Assembly (NCBI RefSeq): GCF_009711205.1
Contig: NZ_WMIG01000009.1
Location: 1-64,000, forward strand
Reading direction: 5' to 3'
Length of the DNA stretch: 64,000 bases
DNA from: Paracoccus litorisediminis
Lineage (GTDB): Bacteria; Pseudomonadota; Alphaproteobacteria; Rhodobacterales; Rhodobacteraceae
Shown: in pieces, positions 35,682-45,447 of the stretch
Layout of the letters: each line of letters begins with the position of its first letter
How positions within the stretch are numbered: position 1 is the stretch's first letter
Position numbers and translations under genes: made by a program
Notes under the pieces: generated by a model
Told to the model about the DNA's origin: nothing
Databases searched by the model: none
What the model saw: only the letters and a program-made list of their open reading frames with translations

Positions 35682-38081
35682 ATGAGGCCAGAATTGTCCC
35701 AGCTTCCTACCGCGCAAGACCTGTCCGAGCAGATCCTTCATCACCTCACGCATACTCAGGGCCGGGGCCCGGAATTCGCCACGGTCTTCGACTGGCGGCT
35801 GGCGGTCAGCTACACGATCCGCGATCTGATCGTGACGCCGTGGATGGCCGGCCACCGCGCCTCGCGCGATCGCAAGCTGAAGCGGGTCTATTACCTGTCG
35901 ATGGAGTTTCTGATCGGCCGAATCTTGGGCGACGCGATCATCAATCTGGGCCTTGATGCACAGATGGATCAGGCGCTGGCCACGCTGGGTCTGGACCGCA
36001 CCGAGATCCTTGAGGACGAACCGGATGCCGCGCTGGGGAATGGCGGCCTTGGTCGGCTCGCAGCCTGTTTCATGGAATCTTTGTCCAGCCTTGGCGTCCC
36101 CGCCTTTGGCTATGGCATCCGCTACGAACACGGCCTGTTCCGCCAGCGCTTCGAGGGCGGCCAGCAGGTCGAGGCCCCCGAGGACTGGCTGAACCAGCCC
36201 CATCCATGGGAATTCGTCCGGGTCGATTACAGCTACACGGTCGGCTTCAAAGGTCATGTCGAGACCGTCGACGGCAAAAGCGTCTGGAGGCCCGGCGAAA
36301 GCGTCATCGCGCGGGCCTATGATACGCCGGTCATCGGCTGGGAAGGGAACTGGGCCAATACCCTGCGCCTGTGGGGCGCGCAGCCGACGAACCTGTTCGA
36401 CCTGCATCGCTTCAATGCGGGCGACTACGCCGCCGCCGCCGAGCCCGAGGCCTTGGCCCGCACCCTCTCGCGCGTACTTTATCCCGACGACACCACCGAA
36501 AGCGGCAAGGAGCTGCGGCTGAAACAGGAGTATTTCCTGACCTCGGCCGCGCTGCAGGACATCATCCGCCGCTTCGTCGCCGAGCATGGCGAGGATCTGG
36601 CCCACCTGCCCGACAAGGTGGCGATCCAGCTTAACGACACTCATCCCGCCATCGCTGGCCCCGAACTGATCCGCATCCTGATGGATGAGCACGGTTTCGG
36701 CTTCACCGAGGCCCTTGGCCTTGCGCGGCGTACGCTGAACTACACCAACCACACCCTGCTGCCCGAGGCGCTGGAGCGCTGGTCGACCTGGCTCATGGGC
36801 CATGTTCTGCCCCGCCACCTGCAGATCATCGAGATGATCGACGCCGAGCATCGCGCGACGACGGGCCGCCCCGCCCATGTCAGCATCCTGCAACATGATC
36901 AGGTGCTGATGGGGGAACTCGCCTTCATCATGGCGGGCAAGGTGAACGGGGTTTCGGCGCTGCATACCGACCTTGTCCGCAGCACGGTCTTTTCCGATCT
37001 GCATAAGCTGCATCCCGATCGCATCGTCAATGAAACGAACGGCGTGACCCCACGGCGCTGGCTGCGCATGGCGAACCCGCCCTTGGCGAAGCTGCTCGAC
37101 CAGTCCATCGGCACGGGCTGGACCGGCGATCTGGATCAGCTCAAAGGGCTTGAGGCCCATGCCGATGACCCCGCCTTCCTTCACGCCCTGCGTGCCGCCA
37201 AACGCCTGAACAAGGTAGCGCTGTCGAACGGGCTGCTGGCCGGGCTGGGGATCAAGGCCGATCCGGATGCGATTTTCGATGTGCAGGTCAAGCGCATGCA
37301 CGAATACAAGCGCCAGCTTCTGAACACTCTTGAAGCGATCGCACTATGGCACCGCATCCACGAATCCCCGAACGGCGACTGGACGCCACGCCTGAAGATC
37401 TTTGGCGGCAAGGCCGCGCCGGGCTATTGGATGGCCAAGTCGATCATCCACCTGATCAATGACGTGGCGGCGACGATCAACAAGGACCCGGTGACCGCGC
37501 CCTATCTGCAGATCGCCTATCCGCCAAATTACAACGTCTCGATGGCCGAGCATCTGATCCCCGCCGCCGACCTGTCCGAGCAGATCTCGACCGCCGGCAA
37601 AGAGGCCTCGGGCACCGGCAACATGAAATTCACCATGAATGGCGCCCTGACCATCGGCACGCTGGACGGCGCCAATGTCGAAATCCGCGAGCAGGTCGGA
37701 CCCGAGAACTTCTTCCTGTTCGGCCTGACCGCCGCCGAGGCCGCCGCTGAGAAGGCCAAGCCCGGCCATGCCCGCGCCGCCATCGAGAAAAGCGAAGACA
37801 TGAAGATCGCCCTGCAACTGATCGCCGAGGGGCGCTTCGGCCGGGCCGAGCATTACTTCTCGTTGCTCGACCGGACATGGAATGACGACCCCTTCCTCGT
37901 CGCGTCGGATTTCGCCAGCTACTTCGCCTGCCAGCGCAAGGTCGACGCTGCCTATCGCGATGCCCGCGACTGGGACCGGATGGCGGCGCTGAACATCGCA
38001 CGATCGGGCTTCTTCTCGTCCGACCGCACGATCCGGGGCTATATGGCCGATATCTGGAAGGTCGAGGCGGTCACGCTTTGA
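35682..38081 (+). CDS. glgP: Glycogen/maltodextrin phosphorylase
   Basis: A 799-residue GT35 enzyme. It has the nucleotide/active-site regions LGNGGLGRLAACFMESLS near residue 118 and HEYKRQLLNTL near residue 540, and the PLP motif EASGTGNMKFTMNGALTIGT with the Schiff-base Lys near residue 647. It releases glucose-1-phosphate from alpha-1,4 glucans. A gap of about 150 bases separates it from glgX, so it may have its own promoter while still being read from glgB. Confidence 0.97.
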   Translation: MRPELSQLPTAQDLSEQILHHLTHTQGRGPEFATVFDWRLAVSYTIRDLIVTPWMAGHRASRDRKLKRVYYLSMEFLIGRILGDAIINLGLDAQMDQALATLGLDRTEILEDEPDAALGNGGLGRLAACFMESLSSLGVPAFGYGIRYEHGLFRQRFEGGQQVEAPEDWLNQPHPWEFVRVDYSYTVGFKGHVETVDGKSVWRPGESVIARAYDTPVIGWEGNWANTLRLWGAQPTNLFDLHRFNAGDYAAAAEPEALARTLSRVLYPDDTTESGKELRLKQEYFLTSAALQDIIRRFVAEHGEDLAHLPDKVAIQLNDTHPAIAGPELIRILMDEHGFGFTEALGLARRTLNYTNHTLLPEALERWSTWLMGHVLPRHLQIIEMIDAEHRATTGRPAHVSILQHDQVLMGELAFIMAGKVNGVSALHTDLVRSTVFSDLHKLHPDRIVNETNGVTPRRWLRMANPPLAKLLDQSIGTGWTGDLDQLKGLEAHADDPAFLHALRAAKRLNKVALSNGLLAGLGIKADPDAIFDVQVKRMHEYKRQLLNTLEAIALWHRIHESPNGDWTPRLKIFGGKAAPGYWMAKSIIHLINDVAATINKDPVTAPYLQIAYPPNYNVSMAEHLIPAADLSEQISTAGKEASGTGNMKFTMNGALTIGTLDGANVEIREQVGPENFFLFGLTAAEAAAEKAKPGHARAAIEKSEDMKIALQLIAEGRFGRAEHYFSLLDRTWNDDPFLVASDFASYFACQRKVDAAYRDARDWDRMAALNIARSGFFSSDRTIRGYMADIWKVEAVTL

Positions 38082-38103
38082 CGCCGCGCGGGTCTGAAAC
38101 CGG

Positions 38104-39684
38104 TCAGATGCGCTCGGTTCCGGCCAGACGATTTGCGCGGAGTTGCGGCAGCACCGCGCCAAGATGAACGGACCTGCCCTCGCCAAAGCCGAAATAGAGT
38201 TCGCGGAACAGCGCGAACAGCGCATCATAGCCAAGGCGGGCTTCCGGGCGGGGGCTAAAGACTTGACTGGGCGGGCATAGCACCTGCTGGGCGGCCTCGA
38301 AGCTTTCGAAAGCCCCCGCCGCCACGGCCGCAAAGATGCAGGAGCCGGTGCCCACGGGCGAGGTCGCGGGCACATGCACCTCGCGATTGAGCACATCCGC
38401 ATAGATCTGGTTCAGGACGGCATTCTTTTGCGGAATGCCACCTGCATTGACGATGCGCGCGGTTGGGGCCCCGCCGCTTTCGATGCGCTCGGTGACGATG
38501 CGCACATGCATGGCCATGCCTTCGATGGCTGCATGCATTTCATCGGCGGCGGTGTGGTTGAGGTCCCAGCCCAGCGTCACCGCGCCAAGGTCCGAGCGGA
38601 CCAGAACCGTGCGATCGCCATTGTCCCAATTCAACCGCATCAGCCCGCTGCCGCCCGGCGGCACGGATTCCAGCCCTTCGCACAGCGTCGCGACATCGCT
38701 GCCGGCGCGCCGGGCGATCGCCTCGAACACGTCGCCGGTGGCGGATTGCCCGGCCTCGATCCCGGTCCAACCGGGCAACACGCTGCCCGGCACGACGCCG
38801 CAAAGACCCGGCACCGGCGGAAAGCCCTCGGGTCCCATTCCGATGATACAGGTCGATGTCCCGACCACGTTCACGATATCGCCGGGTCGCGCCCCTGCCC
38901 CGATCGCATCCCAATGCGCATCGAATGCGCCCACCGGGATCGGGATGCCGGCGCTGAGGCCAAGCTTCTCGGCCCATTCCGCCGACAAATGTCCGGCAAT
39001 CGCATCCGAGGTCACGTGGCGGCCCGCCAGTCGGTCATTGATGCCGTCAAACAACGGATCGACGCGGCTGAGGAAATCCTGCGGCGGCAGACCACCCCAG
39101 CGCGCGCCATACATCCATTTGTGACCGGCAGCGCAGATGCTGCGCGGCAGTTCGTGCAGATCGGTGATGCCGCAAAGCGTCGCCGCCACCATGTCGCAAT
39201 GTTCCAGCGCGGTCGCGAAACGGTCCCGCAGGTCCGGATTGTGGCGCAGGAAATGCAGGACCTTGGCATAGCCCCATTCATGGGAATAGGTGCCACCGCA
39301 CCAGTTCAGCGCCTCAAGCCCTTCGGCCCGGCCAAGCGCGGTGATCTCGGCGGCCTCGTGATGGGCCCGGTGATCGCACCACAGGTAGTAATCGGCCAGC
39401 GGTTGCAGGTCAGCGTCCACCATCACCACGCTTGAGCCTGTCGTGTCGCAGGCCAGCGCGGCAACCTGCCTGCCGTCGATACCGGCCTTGGCAATCGCCT
39501 CACGCATGGCGGCCGCCAAGGCGGTCATGTGGTCGGCATGGGCCTGCGCCCCCAGCAGCGGGTCGGCCGCGCTTCGTTTCAACGGATAGCCCGCGGTCGC
39601 GCCCGCCAGCGTCGCACCTGTCTTGGTTTCCATCAGGGTCACGCGCACGCTGAGCGTGCCGAAATCGACGCCGGCAACGATCAT
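38104..39684 (-). CDS. araB: FGGY-family carbohydrate kinase, ribulokinase type
   Basis: A 526-residue FGGY kinase with the ribulokinase-type start IVAGVDFGTLSVRVTLME (ATP-binding phosphate-1), ACDTTGSSVVMVD near residue 88, GGTYSHEWGYAKVLHFL near residue 130, the catalytic base region PVGAFDAHWDAIGAG near residue 240, and GTSTCIIGMG. It phosphorylates L-ribulose (or a related pentulose) in the cytoplasm, feeding the adjacent AraD epimerase. It is the last gene of the pentose operon. No L-arabinose isomerase (AraA) gene lies in the operon. Confidence 0.85.
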   Translation of the reverse strand: MIVAGVDFGTLSVRVTLMETKTGATLAGATAGYPLKRSAADPLLGAQAHADHMTALAAAMREAIAKAGIDGRQVAALACDTTGSSVVMVDADLQPLADYYLWCDHRAHHEAAEITALGRAEGLEALNWCGGTYSHEWGYAKVLHFLRHNPDLRDRFATALEHCDMVAATLCGITDLHELPRSICAAGHKWMYGARWGGLPPQDFLSRVDPLFDGINDRLAGRHVTSDAIAGHLSAEWAEKLGLSAGIPIPVGAFDAHWDAIGAGARPGDIVNVVGTSTCIIGMGPEGFPPVPGLCGVVPGSVLPGWTGIEAGQSATGDVFEAIARRAGSDVATLCEGLESVPPGGSGLMRLNWDNGDRTVLVRSDLGAVTLGWDLNHTAADEMHAAIEGMAMHVRIVTERIESGGAPTARIVNAGGIPQKNAVLNQIYADVLNREVHVPATSPVGTGSCIFAAVAAGAFESFEAAQQVLCPPSQVFSPRPEARLGYDALFALFRELYFGFGEGRSVHLGAVLPQLRANRLAGTERI

Positions 39685-39687
39685 CGC

Positions 39688-40383
39688 CTAGTTTCCTTGT
39701 CCGTAAGTCGCCTGCGCACCATGCTTGCGCAGATAATGGCGATCCAGCAGCGCCTGCGAGATCGGCTGCGGTTCCGGGTTCAGCGCCATGACATGCCAAG
39801 CTGTGCGCGCCACCTCTTCGAGGATCACGGCGTTATGGACGGCTTCATCGGGGGTGCGCCCCCAGACGAAGGGGCCATGCCCGGCGACCAGCACGGCGGG
39901 AATGCTCAGCGGGTCGATACCCGCGAATGTCTCAACGATGACCTTGCCGGTATTCAGGACGTAATCCTCGGAAATCTCGTCGGGGGTCAGGTCGCGCGTC
40001 ACCGGGATCGTGCCGTAGAAGTAATCGGCATGGGTCGTGCCCAGGGCCGGGATCGGGCGGCGGGCCTGAGCCATGATCGTGGCATAGGTGGAATGGGTGT
40101 GGATCACGGCCCCGATGCCCGGAAATTCGCGGTAAAGCACCGCATGCGTTGCCAGATCCGACGAAGGCCGCAGCCGGTTGTCCAGCGCCCGCCCGTCCAG
40201 ATCGCAGGGCACCATGTCCTCGGGCGTCAGGCTGTCATAGGGCACGCCGCTGGGCTTGATCAGGATGCGCCCCGTTTCGCGGTCGATGCCACTGGCATTG
40301 CCAAAGGTCGACAGCACCAGCCCGTATCGCACGGTGTCCAGATTGGCCTGCAGAACGGCAGCGCGAAGGGTTTCGTCAGTCAT
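39688..40383 (-). CDS. araD: L-ribulose-5-phosphate 4-epimerase (class II aldolase fold)
   Basis: A 231-residue protein with the AraD signature: GLVLSTFGNASGIDRETG near residue 22, the zinc ligands in GAVIHTHSTYATIMAQ (HTH) and VAGHGPFVWGRTPDEAV, and IPALGTTHADYFYG. It converts L-ribulose-5-phosphate to D-xylulose-5-phosphate. The start follows the SBP gene after a strong intercistronic hairpin, and the kinase gene begins three bases after it. Confidence 0.92.
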   Translation of the reverse strand: MTDETLRAAVLQANLDTVRYGLVLSTFGNASGIDRETGRILIKPSGVPYDSLTPEDMVPCDLDGRALDNRLRPSSDLATHAVLYREFPGIGAVIHTHSTYATIMAQARRPIPALGTTHADYFYGTIPVTRDLTPDEISEDYVLNTGKVIVETFAGIDPLSIPAVLVAGHGPFVWGRTPDEAVHNAVILEEVARTAWHVMALNPEPQPISQALLDRHYLRKHGAQATYGQGN

Positions 40384-40410
40384 GGGAGCGCCTTGAAAAA
40401 TTCCGGAAGC

Positions 40411-40436
40411 GGTCGCGCGGATTTCTCCGCGCGACC
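40411..40436 (-). terminator. Intercistronic hairpin between the sugar-binding protein gene and araD
   Basis: Perfect 11-bp arms GGTCGCGCGGA (40411-40421) and TCCGCGCGACC (40426-40436) with a four-base loop. On the coding strand no T-run follows directly, so it probably acts as a 3'-stabilising or partial-termination element that leaves more binding-protein mRNA than enzyme mRNA, as is common after SBP genes. Confidence 0.7.
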
Positions 40437-40443
40437 TTTTGGC

Positions 40444-41382
40444 TTAGCGGGGCGAGGTCCAGCCCTTGTAGCCTCCGATATTGTCCTTGGTGATCAACTC
40501 GGGCTCAAGCAGGACGGTGTCCTTTTCGGGCTTTTCGCCCTGAAGCACCTTGTAGCCCAGATCCAGCGCCTGACCCGCCATGGTATAGGGGTCCTGCGAG
40601 GCCGAGGCCTTGATCAGCCCATCACCCGATTTCAGCTCGCCCTCGATATCGGGCGCACCGTCAACCGCGGTGATGATGAACTCACTGCGGCCTGCCTGTT
40701 TCGCGGCCAGCGCAAAGCCGATCGCGGTCGGATCGTTGATGGCAAAGACACCATCGATCTTGTCGAAGCGGGTCAGCAGGTTCTGGCCGACATTCAGACC
40801 GCCATCGCGCGAACCCTGAGCGTTCTGATCATCCGACAGCACCTTGATGTCGGGATGCTTGGCAAAGGCCTCCTTGCAACCCTTGACCCGGTCAAGGATC
40901 GACGACGAGGCCGGGCCGTTCACGATGACCACATTGCCTTTGCCGCCCAGATGTTCCGTGATGTAGTCGCAGGCCTTGGTGCCGGCCATGACGTTGTCGG
41001 TCATCACGGTCACGTCCGAACCGGGGGCCGACACGTCGAAGGCCGCGACGACGACGCCCGCATCCCGTGCCCGTTTCACCGCGGGCGCAATGGCTGCGGC
41101 ATCAACCGCGTTCAGCATGATGATGTCGACGCCCGCCGCGATGAAGCTGTCGATCTGGCCGACCTGCTTGTTCAGGTCGTAATCGGCCGAAACCGAGGTC
41201 ACCTGCACGTTCGGATTGATCTTCTTGGCCGCGTCCTCGATGCCCTTGATGGTGGCGACGAAGAACGGGTTGCCCAACAGGCCGACCGAGATGCCGACGC
41301 TGTTGAGGTCTTTTGCGGCGACGGGCACCGCCGAAACTGCCGCCAGCGCAAGTGCCGAGGCCAAGGTTTTAGCAAGACGCAT
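40444..41382 (-). CDS. Sugar ABC transporter periplasmic binding protein (RbsB type)
   Basis: A 312-residue exported protein from ATG 41382 (MRLAKTLASALALAAVSAVP), with a GGAGG ribosome site; the longer frame at 41397 lacks one. The signal peptide is cleaved near VAAKD. The mature protein is a Peripla_BP_4 fold with VGISVGLLGNPFFVATIKGI, VDIIMLNAVDAAAI and FAINDPTAIGFALAA. It binds a pentose or similar sugar for the RbsAC-like transporter next to it. Association with AraBD homologues points to L-arabinose, L-ribulose or a pentitol-derived sugar. Confidence 0.92.
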   Translation of the reverse strand: MRLAKTLASALALAAVSAVPVAAKDLNSVGISVGLLGNPFFVATIKGIEDAAKKINPNVQVTSVSADYDLNKQVGQIDSFIAAGVDIIMLNAVDAAAIAPAVKRARDAGVVVAAFDVSAPGSDVTVMTDNVMAGTKACDYITEHLGGKGNVVIVNGPASSSILDRVKGCKEAFAKHPDIKVLSDDQNAQGSRDGGLNVGQNLLTRFDKIDGVFAINDPTAIGFALAAKQAGRSEFIITAVDGAPDIEGELKSGDGLIKASASQDPYTMAGQALDLGYKVLQGEKPEKDTVLLEPELITKDNIGGYKGWTSPR

Positions 41383-41419
41383 GTGGTTTCCTCCCATTTT
41401 ATGCGTGGTTCGAATTGGA

Positions 41420-42403
41420 TCAGGTCCGCGCGCCGGTCTGGCGGTAGCGGTCCAGTGCCACGGCCGCGATGATCACGAGGCCCTTGACGATGTATTGCCA
41501 GATGTCCGAGACGCCGATCAGGATCAGCCCGTTCGACAGCACGGCGATGATCAGCGCGCCGATCAGCGTGCCCCAGATCGAGCCGACGCCGCCGACAAAG
41601 CTGGTGCCACCCAGAATGACCGCGGCGATGGCGTCCAGCTCATAGGCCTGCCCCAGTTGCAGCCCGTTCGCGGCGTACAGCCGTGCCGCAGCCATTGCGC
41701 CGCCCAGCCCTGCGAACAACCCCGAGACGCCATATACGAACAGCAGCACCAGCGGCACCTTGATCCCGGTCAGTCGCGCCGCCTCGGCATTGCCGCCGGT
41801 GGCATAGATCCACGTGCCCAGAACAGTGCGCTTCAGAATGAACCATGACAGCAGCACCACGGCGACGGCGATGATTGCCAGCCACGGAATGCCGAACAGG
41901 CTGCCATTGCCGATCACGTCAAAGGGCAGGTCGGCGTTGAAAACGGTCGTGTCATTGCCCAGTAGCCGGGCGATGCCTCGGACTGCGGTCAATGAGCCTA
42001 AGGTCACGATGAATGGTGGCAGGTTCAGTGCCGAGATCAGGATACCGTTCGCCAGACCGCAGGCCAGTCCTACCCCCATGGCGGCTGGAATACCCAGCCA
42101 GCCAATGCCGGGGATCAACGAGACGATCACCGCCACCATCGCCGAGGTGGCAAGGATCGAGCCCACCGACAGGTCGATGCCTCCGGTCAGGATGACGAAG
42201 GTCATCCCCGAGGCGAGCACGATATTGATCGAGGCCTGCTGCATGACGTTCGAGATGTTGTTGACGCTCATGAAGCGCCCGCTCATCAGTTCGAACACCA
42301 CTGCCAGCAGGATCAGCACCGGCAGCATCCCGACGATGCTCATCATGGTGCGCAGGCGCTGCTTGGCCGCGGCCGAGGCAGGGGCTGAATTTGTATCCGT
42401 CAT
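41420..42403 (-). CDS. Sugar ABC transporter permease (RbsC type)
   Basis: A 327-residue BPD_transp_2 family permease with 8-10 predicted membrane helices, including [20 protein letters not shown] near residue 65 and [20 protein letters not shown] near residue 255 (the conserved ATPase-coupling region). It overlaps the ATPase gene by four bases (ATGA). It forms the channel of the sugar importer, probably as a homodimer. Confidence 0.95.
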   Translation of the reverse strand: MTDTNSAPASAAAKQRLRTMMSIVGMLPVLILLAVVFELMSGRFMSVNNISNVMQQASINIVLASGMTFVILTGGIDLSVGSILATSAMVAVIVSLIPGIGWLGIPAAMGVGLACGLANGILISALNLPPFIVTLGSLTAVRGIARLLGNDTTVFNADLPFDVIGNGSLFGIPWLAIIAVAVVLLSWFILKRTVLGTWIYATGGNAEAARLTGIKVPLVLLFVYGVSGLFAGLGGAMAAARLYAANGLQLGQAYELDAIAAVILGGTSFVGGVGSIWGTLIGALIIAVLSNGLILIGVSDIWQYIVKGLVIIAAVALDRYRQTGART

Positions 42404-43935
42404 TGCATTGCTCCTTCCGTCGCCGTGGCCGGTTCCGAAACCGAGCCGGTCGAAAGCTCCATGATGGCTTCCTGGCTGATCGCCTGTCCAAGCTGCGCGG
42501 GCACCTGCCCGGCAATATGCCCCTCGCGCATGACCAAGACCCGGTCAGCGACGCCGATGATCTCGGCGAGTTCGCTTGAGATCATGACCACGCCGACGCC
42601 CTTGCGCGCCAGACCGTCGATCAGCTTGTAGATTTCCGATTTGGCCCCGACGTCCACGCCACGAGTGGGTTCGTCCAGGATCACCACCTTGGGGCCGGTT
42701 TCCAGCAGCCGCGCGATCAGCACCTTTTGCTGGTTGCCCCCGGACAGTCCACCCACCGGCATTCGGGCCGTCGGTGCCTTGACGGCCAGCGCCTTGATCG
42801 CGTCATTGGCGCGGCGCGCCGCGGCGCGGAAATCCAGCCTGCCGCCGGATTTCGCGTCCCTTTCGATCACGCCGACATTGACATTGTCCGAGATGGACAT
42901 GTCGAGGAAAAGACCCAGCTTCTTGCGGTCCTCGGTCAGATAGGCGACCCCGGCATCAAGCGCCGCACGCGGGCTGGAGGTGTCGATGTCGCGACCGTCA
43001 ATCGCAACCGTCCCGCTGGTGCGCGGGTCCGCGCCATAGATCAGCCGCGCCAGTTCGGTACGACCCGAGCCGACAAGCCCGGCAATGCCCAGCACCTCGC
43101 CGCGATACAGGTCAAAGGAGCAGCCCTTGACCAACCCGCCATCCGACATGTCGCGCACCGACAGCAGCGGCGTGCCCGTATGATCGGGCGAGGCGATGTG
43201 GCCCTTCTTGTAGAAGCTGTCCAGATCGCGGCCGACCATCATCGAAACCAGCTTCTGCGCCGACAGCTCCGACCGGTCCAAAGTCCCGATATACACACCG
43301 TCCCGCAGGACCGAACAGCGGTCGGCCAGCGCATAGACCTCCTCCATGCGGTGGCTGATATAGATGATGGCGATGCCATGCGATTTCAGCCGGGCGATCA
43401 CTTCGAACAGGCGCTCGGTTTCGCGTGCGGAAAGCGAGGTGGTCGGCTCATCCATGACGATCAGCCGCGCATCCGTCGTCAGGGCGCGCGCAATCTCGAC
43501 CATCTGACGTTCGCCCAGCGACAGGTCGCCGACCTTGCTGCGCGCGTCGAAATGAACGCCCAGGCGATCCAGAATGGGTTGGGCGCGCTCCAGCGTGGCG
43601 CTGCGGTTCAGGATTCCGCGATTGGCGATCTCGCGACCAAGAAACATGTTCTCGGCCACGGTCAGGTTCGGGGCCAGCGACAATTCCTGATAGATCACCG
43701 CGACACTGCCAGCGGCCTCGGTCCGGGAATGCCCCTCGATGATCACGGTACCGCCCGGATCGGCAGTATAGGCCCCCGAGAGGATCTTCATCAGTGTGGA
43801 TTTCCCGGCGCCGTTCTCGCCCATCAGGGCATGCAACTCTCCGGGTAGGACCGACAGGCTGACATCCTTCAATGCCCGCACGGCACCGAAGGTCTTCGAG
43901 ATGTTGCGCATCTCCAGAATGGGAGACTGGCTCAT
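42400..43935 (-). CDS. Sugar ABC transporter ATP-binding protein (RbsA type, tandem ABC domains)
   Basis: A 511-residue protein with two ABC domains. The first has Walker [10 protein letters not shown] near residue 39, signature LSLGERQ and Walker [10 protein letters not shown]. The second, degenerate at Walker A as usual for RbsA/AraG ([14 protein letters not shown]), has [17 protein letters not shown] and [17 protein letters not shown]. It powers the adjacent permease. The gene overlaps the DeoR regulator gene by four bases. Confidence 0.96.
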   Translation of the reverse strand: MSQSPILEMRNISKTFGAVRALKDVSLSVLPGELHALMGENGAGKSTLMKILSGAYTADPGGTVIIEGHSRTEAAGSVAVIYQELSLAPNLTVAENMFLGREIANRGILNRSATLERAQPILDRLGVHFDARSKVGDLSLGERQMVEIARALTTDARLIVMDEPTTSLSARETERLFEVIARLKSHGIAIIYISHRMEEVYALADRCSVLRDGVYIGTLDRSELSAQKLVSMMVGRDLDSFYKKGHIASPDHTGTPLLSVRDMSDGGLVKGCSFDLYRGEVLGIAGLVGSGRTELARLIYGADPRTSGTVAIDGRDIDTSSPRAALDAGVAYLTEDRKKLGLFLDMSISDNVNVGVIERDAKSGGRLDFRAAARRANDAIKALAVKAPTARMPVGGLSGGNQQKVLIARLLETGPKVVILDEPTRGVDVGAKSEIYKLIDGLARKGVGVVMISSELAEIIGVADRVLVMREGHIAGQVPAQLGQAISQEAIMELSTGSVSEPATATEGAMQ

Positions 43936-44705
43936 TGTTCCCTCTCGATCTGGGCGATGATGACCTCGACCCCGGCGCGCTCCAGCATGCGGGCATGGAC
44001 ATCGGACAGGCCATCATCGGTGACCACGCGCGAAATGCGCGAGAACGGCAGCGAAACGGTCGGCGGATGGATGCTGAACTTGCGGCTGTCCGCCAGCAGG
44101 ATGACTTCGGATGCGGTGCGGCTCATCTCGTCGGCCAGACGGACCAGCAGCGGGTGTTGTTCAAGAATGCCATGTTCGCTGATTCCCAGCGCGCCCACAA
44201 AGAACTGCGAGGCATAGAAACGATGCTCCGTGGCCGAGACATCGTAAAGAATACCCGGCTCGCGGTGCAGATCGCCGCCGCCTACCGTCAGTTGGCAGGT
44301 TCCATACTCTCCCAGATAGGCGGCCAGCGGCAGAGAGTTGGTAAAGACCCGGACATTGCGGTTGGCGATGCGACAGCCGAAATGAAAGCAGGTCGAACCG
44401 CCATGGATGATGATCGCACTGCCGTCCTTGACCAGCCTCTCGGCCTCGCGCGCGATCGAGCGCTTGGCCGACACGGCGATGTCGCGGTTTTCGACAAAGG
44501 GCAATGAGGCCGCACGACCGCCCCGCTCAACCGCAGCCACGCCGCCATAGACCTTGCGCGCACGTCCCGCTTCGTTGAGCTTTTCGACATCGCGCCGGAT
44601 CGTCGCCCCCGACACGCCAATCAGATGCTGAAGATCGCGCACCGATGCAAAAGGTCGCTCATCAAGCAGCGAGAGAATCTTTTCATGCCGCTCAAATTCG
44701 GTCAA
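43932..44705 (-). CDS. DeoR-family regulator of the pentose operon
   Basis: A 257-residue protein with a DeoR helix-turn-helix at about residues 5-57 ([20 protein letters not shown]) and a DeoR C-terminal sensor domain binding a phosphorylated sugar ([27 protein letters not shown]). It is the first gene of the operon and so probably autoregulates it, with a sugar phosphate as inducer, which is the family rule. A candidate operator lies upstream at 44787-44805. Confidence 0.9.
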   Translation of the reverse strand: MTEFERHEKILSLLDERPFASVRDLQHLIGVSGATIRRDVEKLNEAGRARKVYGGVAAVERGGRAASLPFVENRDIAVSAKRSIAREAERLVKDGSAIIIHGGSTCFHFGCRIANRNVRVFTNSLPLAAYLGEYGTCQLTVGGGDLHREPGILYDVSATEHRFYASQFFVGALGISEHGILEQHPLLVRLADEMSRTASEVILLADSRKFSIHPPTVSLPFSRISRVVTDDGLSDVHARMLERAGVEVIIAQIEREQ

Positions 44706-44786
44706 ATTCCCCTCGCTCGCGCCGGTTAGATCAGCAAAACGATAAGACAGAACCGTGTTGGTGTAAATACTTCATCACATCTTGAT

Positions 44787-44805
44787 CATACTGCATCGCA
44801 GCATG
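44787..44805. promoter_or_regulatory. Imperfect inverted repeat upstream of the DeoR regulator gene
   Basis: CATACTGC-ATC-GCAGCATG has 8-base arms with one mismatch, about 80 bases upstream of the DeoR start in an AT-richer stretch. It is a plausible operator for the pentose operon. Weak evidence. Confidence 0.4.
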
Positions 44806-45447
44806 ACGAAGCATGCACATCTTTCGTCTTAGCTACCAGTCCGGCAAATCCCATTCAGCGCTTGGGCCGTGATGCAAGGAAATCAGAGGTACCCGCTTAA
44901 TGATCGGCGGGCTGGTCCTTGTCCGTACGCATATAAAGAAGAAAGTGTCGGTTCGAGGTCAGACGGCGAGGTCAATGCGCTGATCTACCCAGATCGTCCT
45001 CGGGTCGTCCGAGGCTTGGCAGATTTTCCCCAAGGTCTGGGCGACATCCCCTCCACAAGACTGAAGCGCGGATTGCTCGCAGGACTGAAGCGAGAATGCG
45101 TGCCTACAATCGGCAGGACGCTCGGCTTCCGCCTGGTCACGAGTTGATGTCGGACATTCGGCGAAAGGTAGCGCCACCCGTGTCGCTGGCATTCGACATT
45201 GGACTGCACTTTCCTTCACCCGCTGCCCAGAAGACCGACGGAAAGCGCTGCCAACTGGCGCAGGCGACGGTCGATATCCGCCTGCGATCGCGCTGAATAA
45301 ATAAGGCCCGCGTTTCAAAAAAAACAAGTTCAACGAAGCAGGCTGAGGCCGGTGCTCAACAGGAAATCTTCCCGCACGTTGCAAGCCCCATCCCCGCAAC
45401 GCCTGGCCTCAAGACGGATAATGGCGCCGATCAGCCATCCCGAGGAG
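44806..45447. other. Intergenic region without a confident gene
   Basis: About 640 bases. Overlapping short frames on both strands (for example 44959-45399 minus, 44869-45147 plus) show no recognisable domain. It contains near-repeats of a GACTGAAGCG element around 45060 and 45084 and an A-run at 45318. Possibly decayed coding DNA. Confidence 0.4.

Noticed and set aside
39688..41382. Fructose or fuculose aldolase instead of AraD
   Set aside because: The class II aldolase fold is shared, but STFGNASGIDRETG and TTHADYFYG, and linkage to a ribulokinase-type kinase, favour the 4-epimerase; fuculose aldolase remains a small possibility.
44959..45399. 146-codon minus frame in the gap after the pentose operon
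   Set aside because: No recognisable domain, ribosome site or compositional support; treated as non-coding or decayed.
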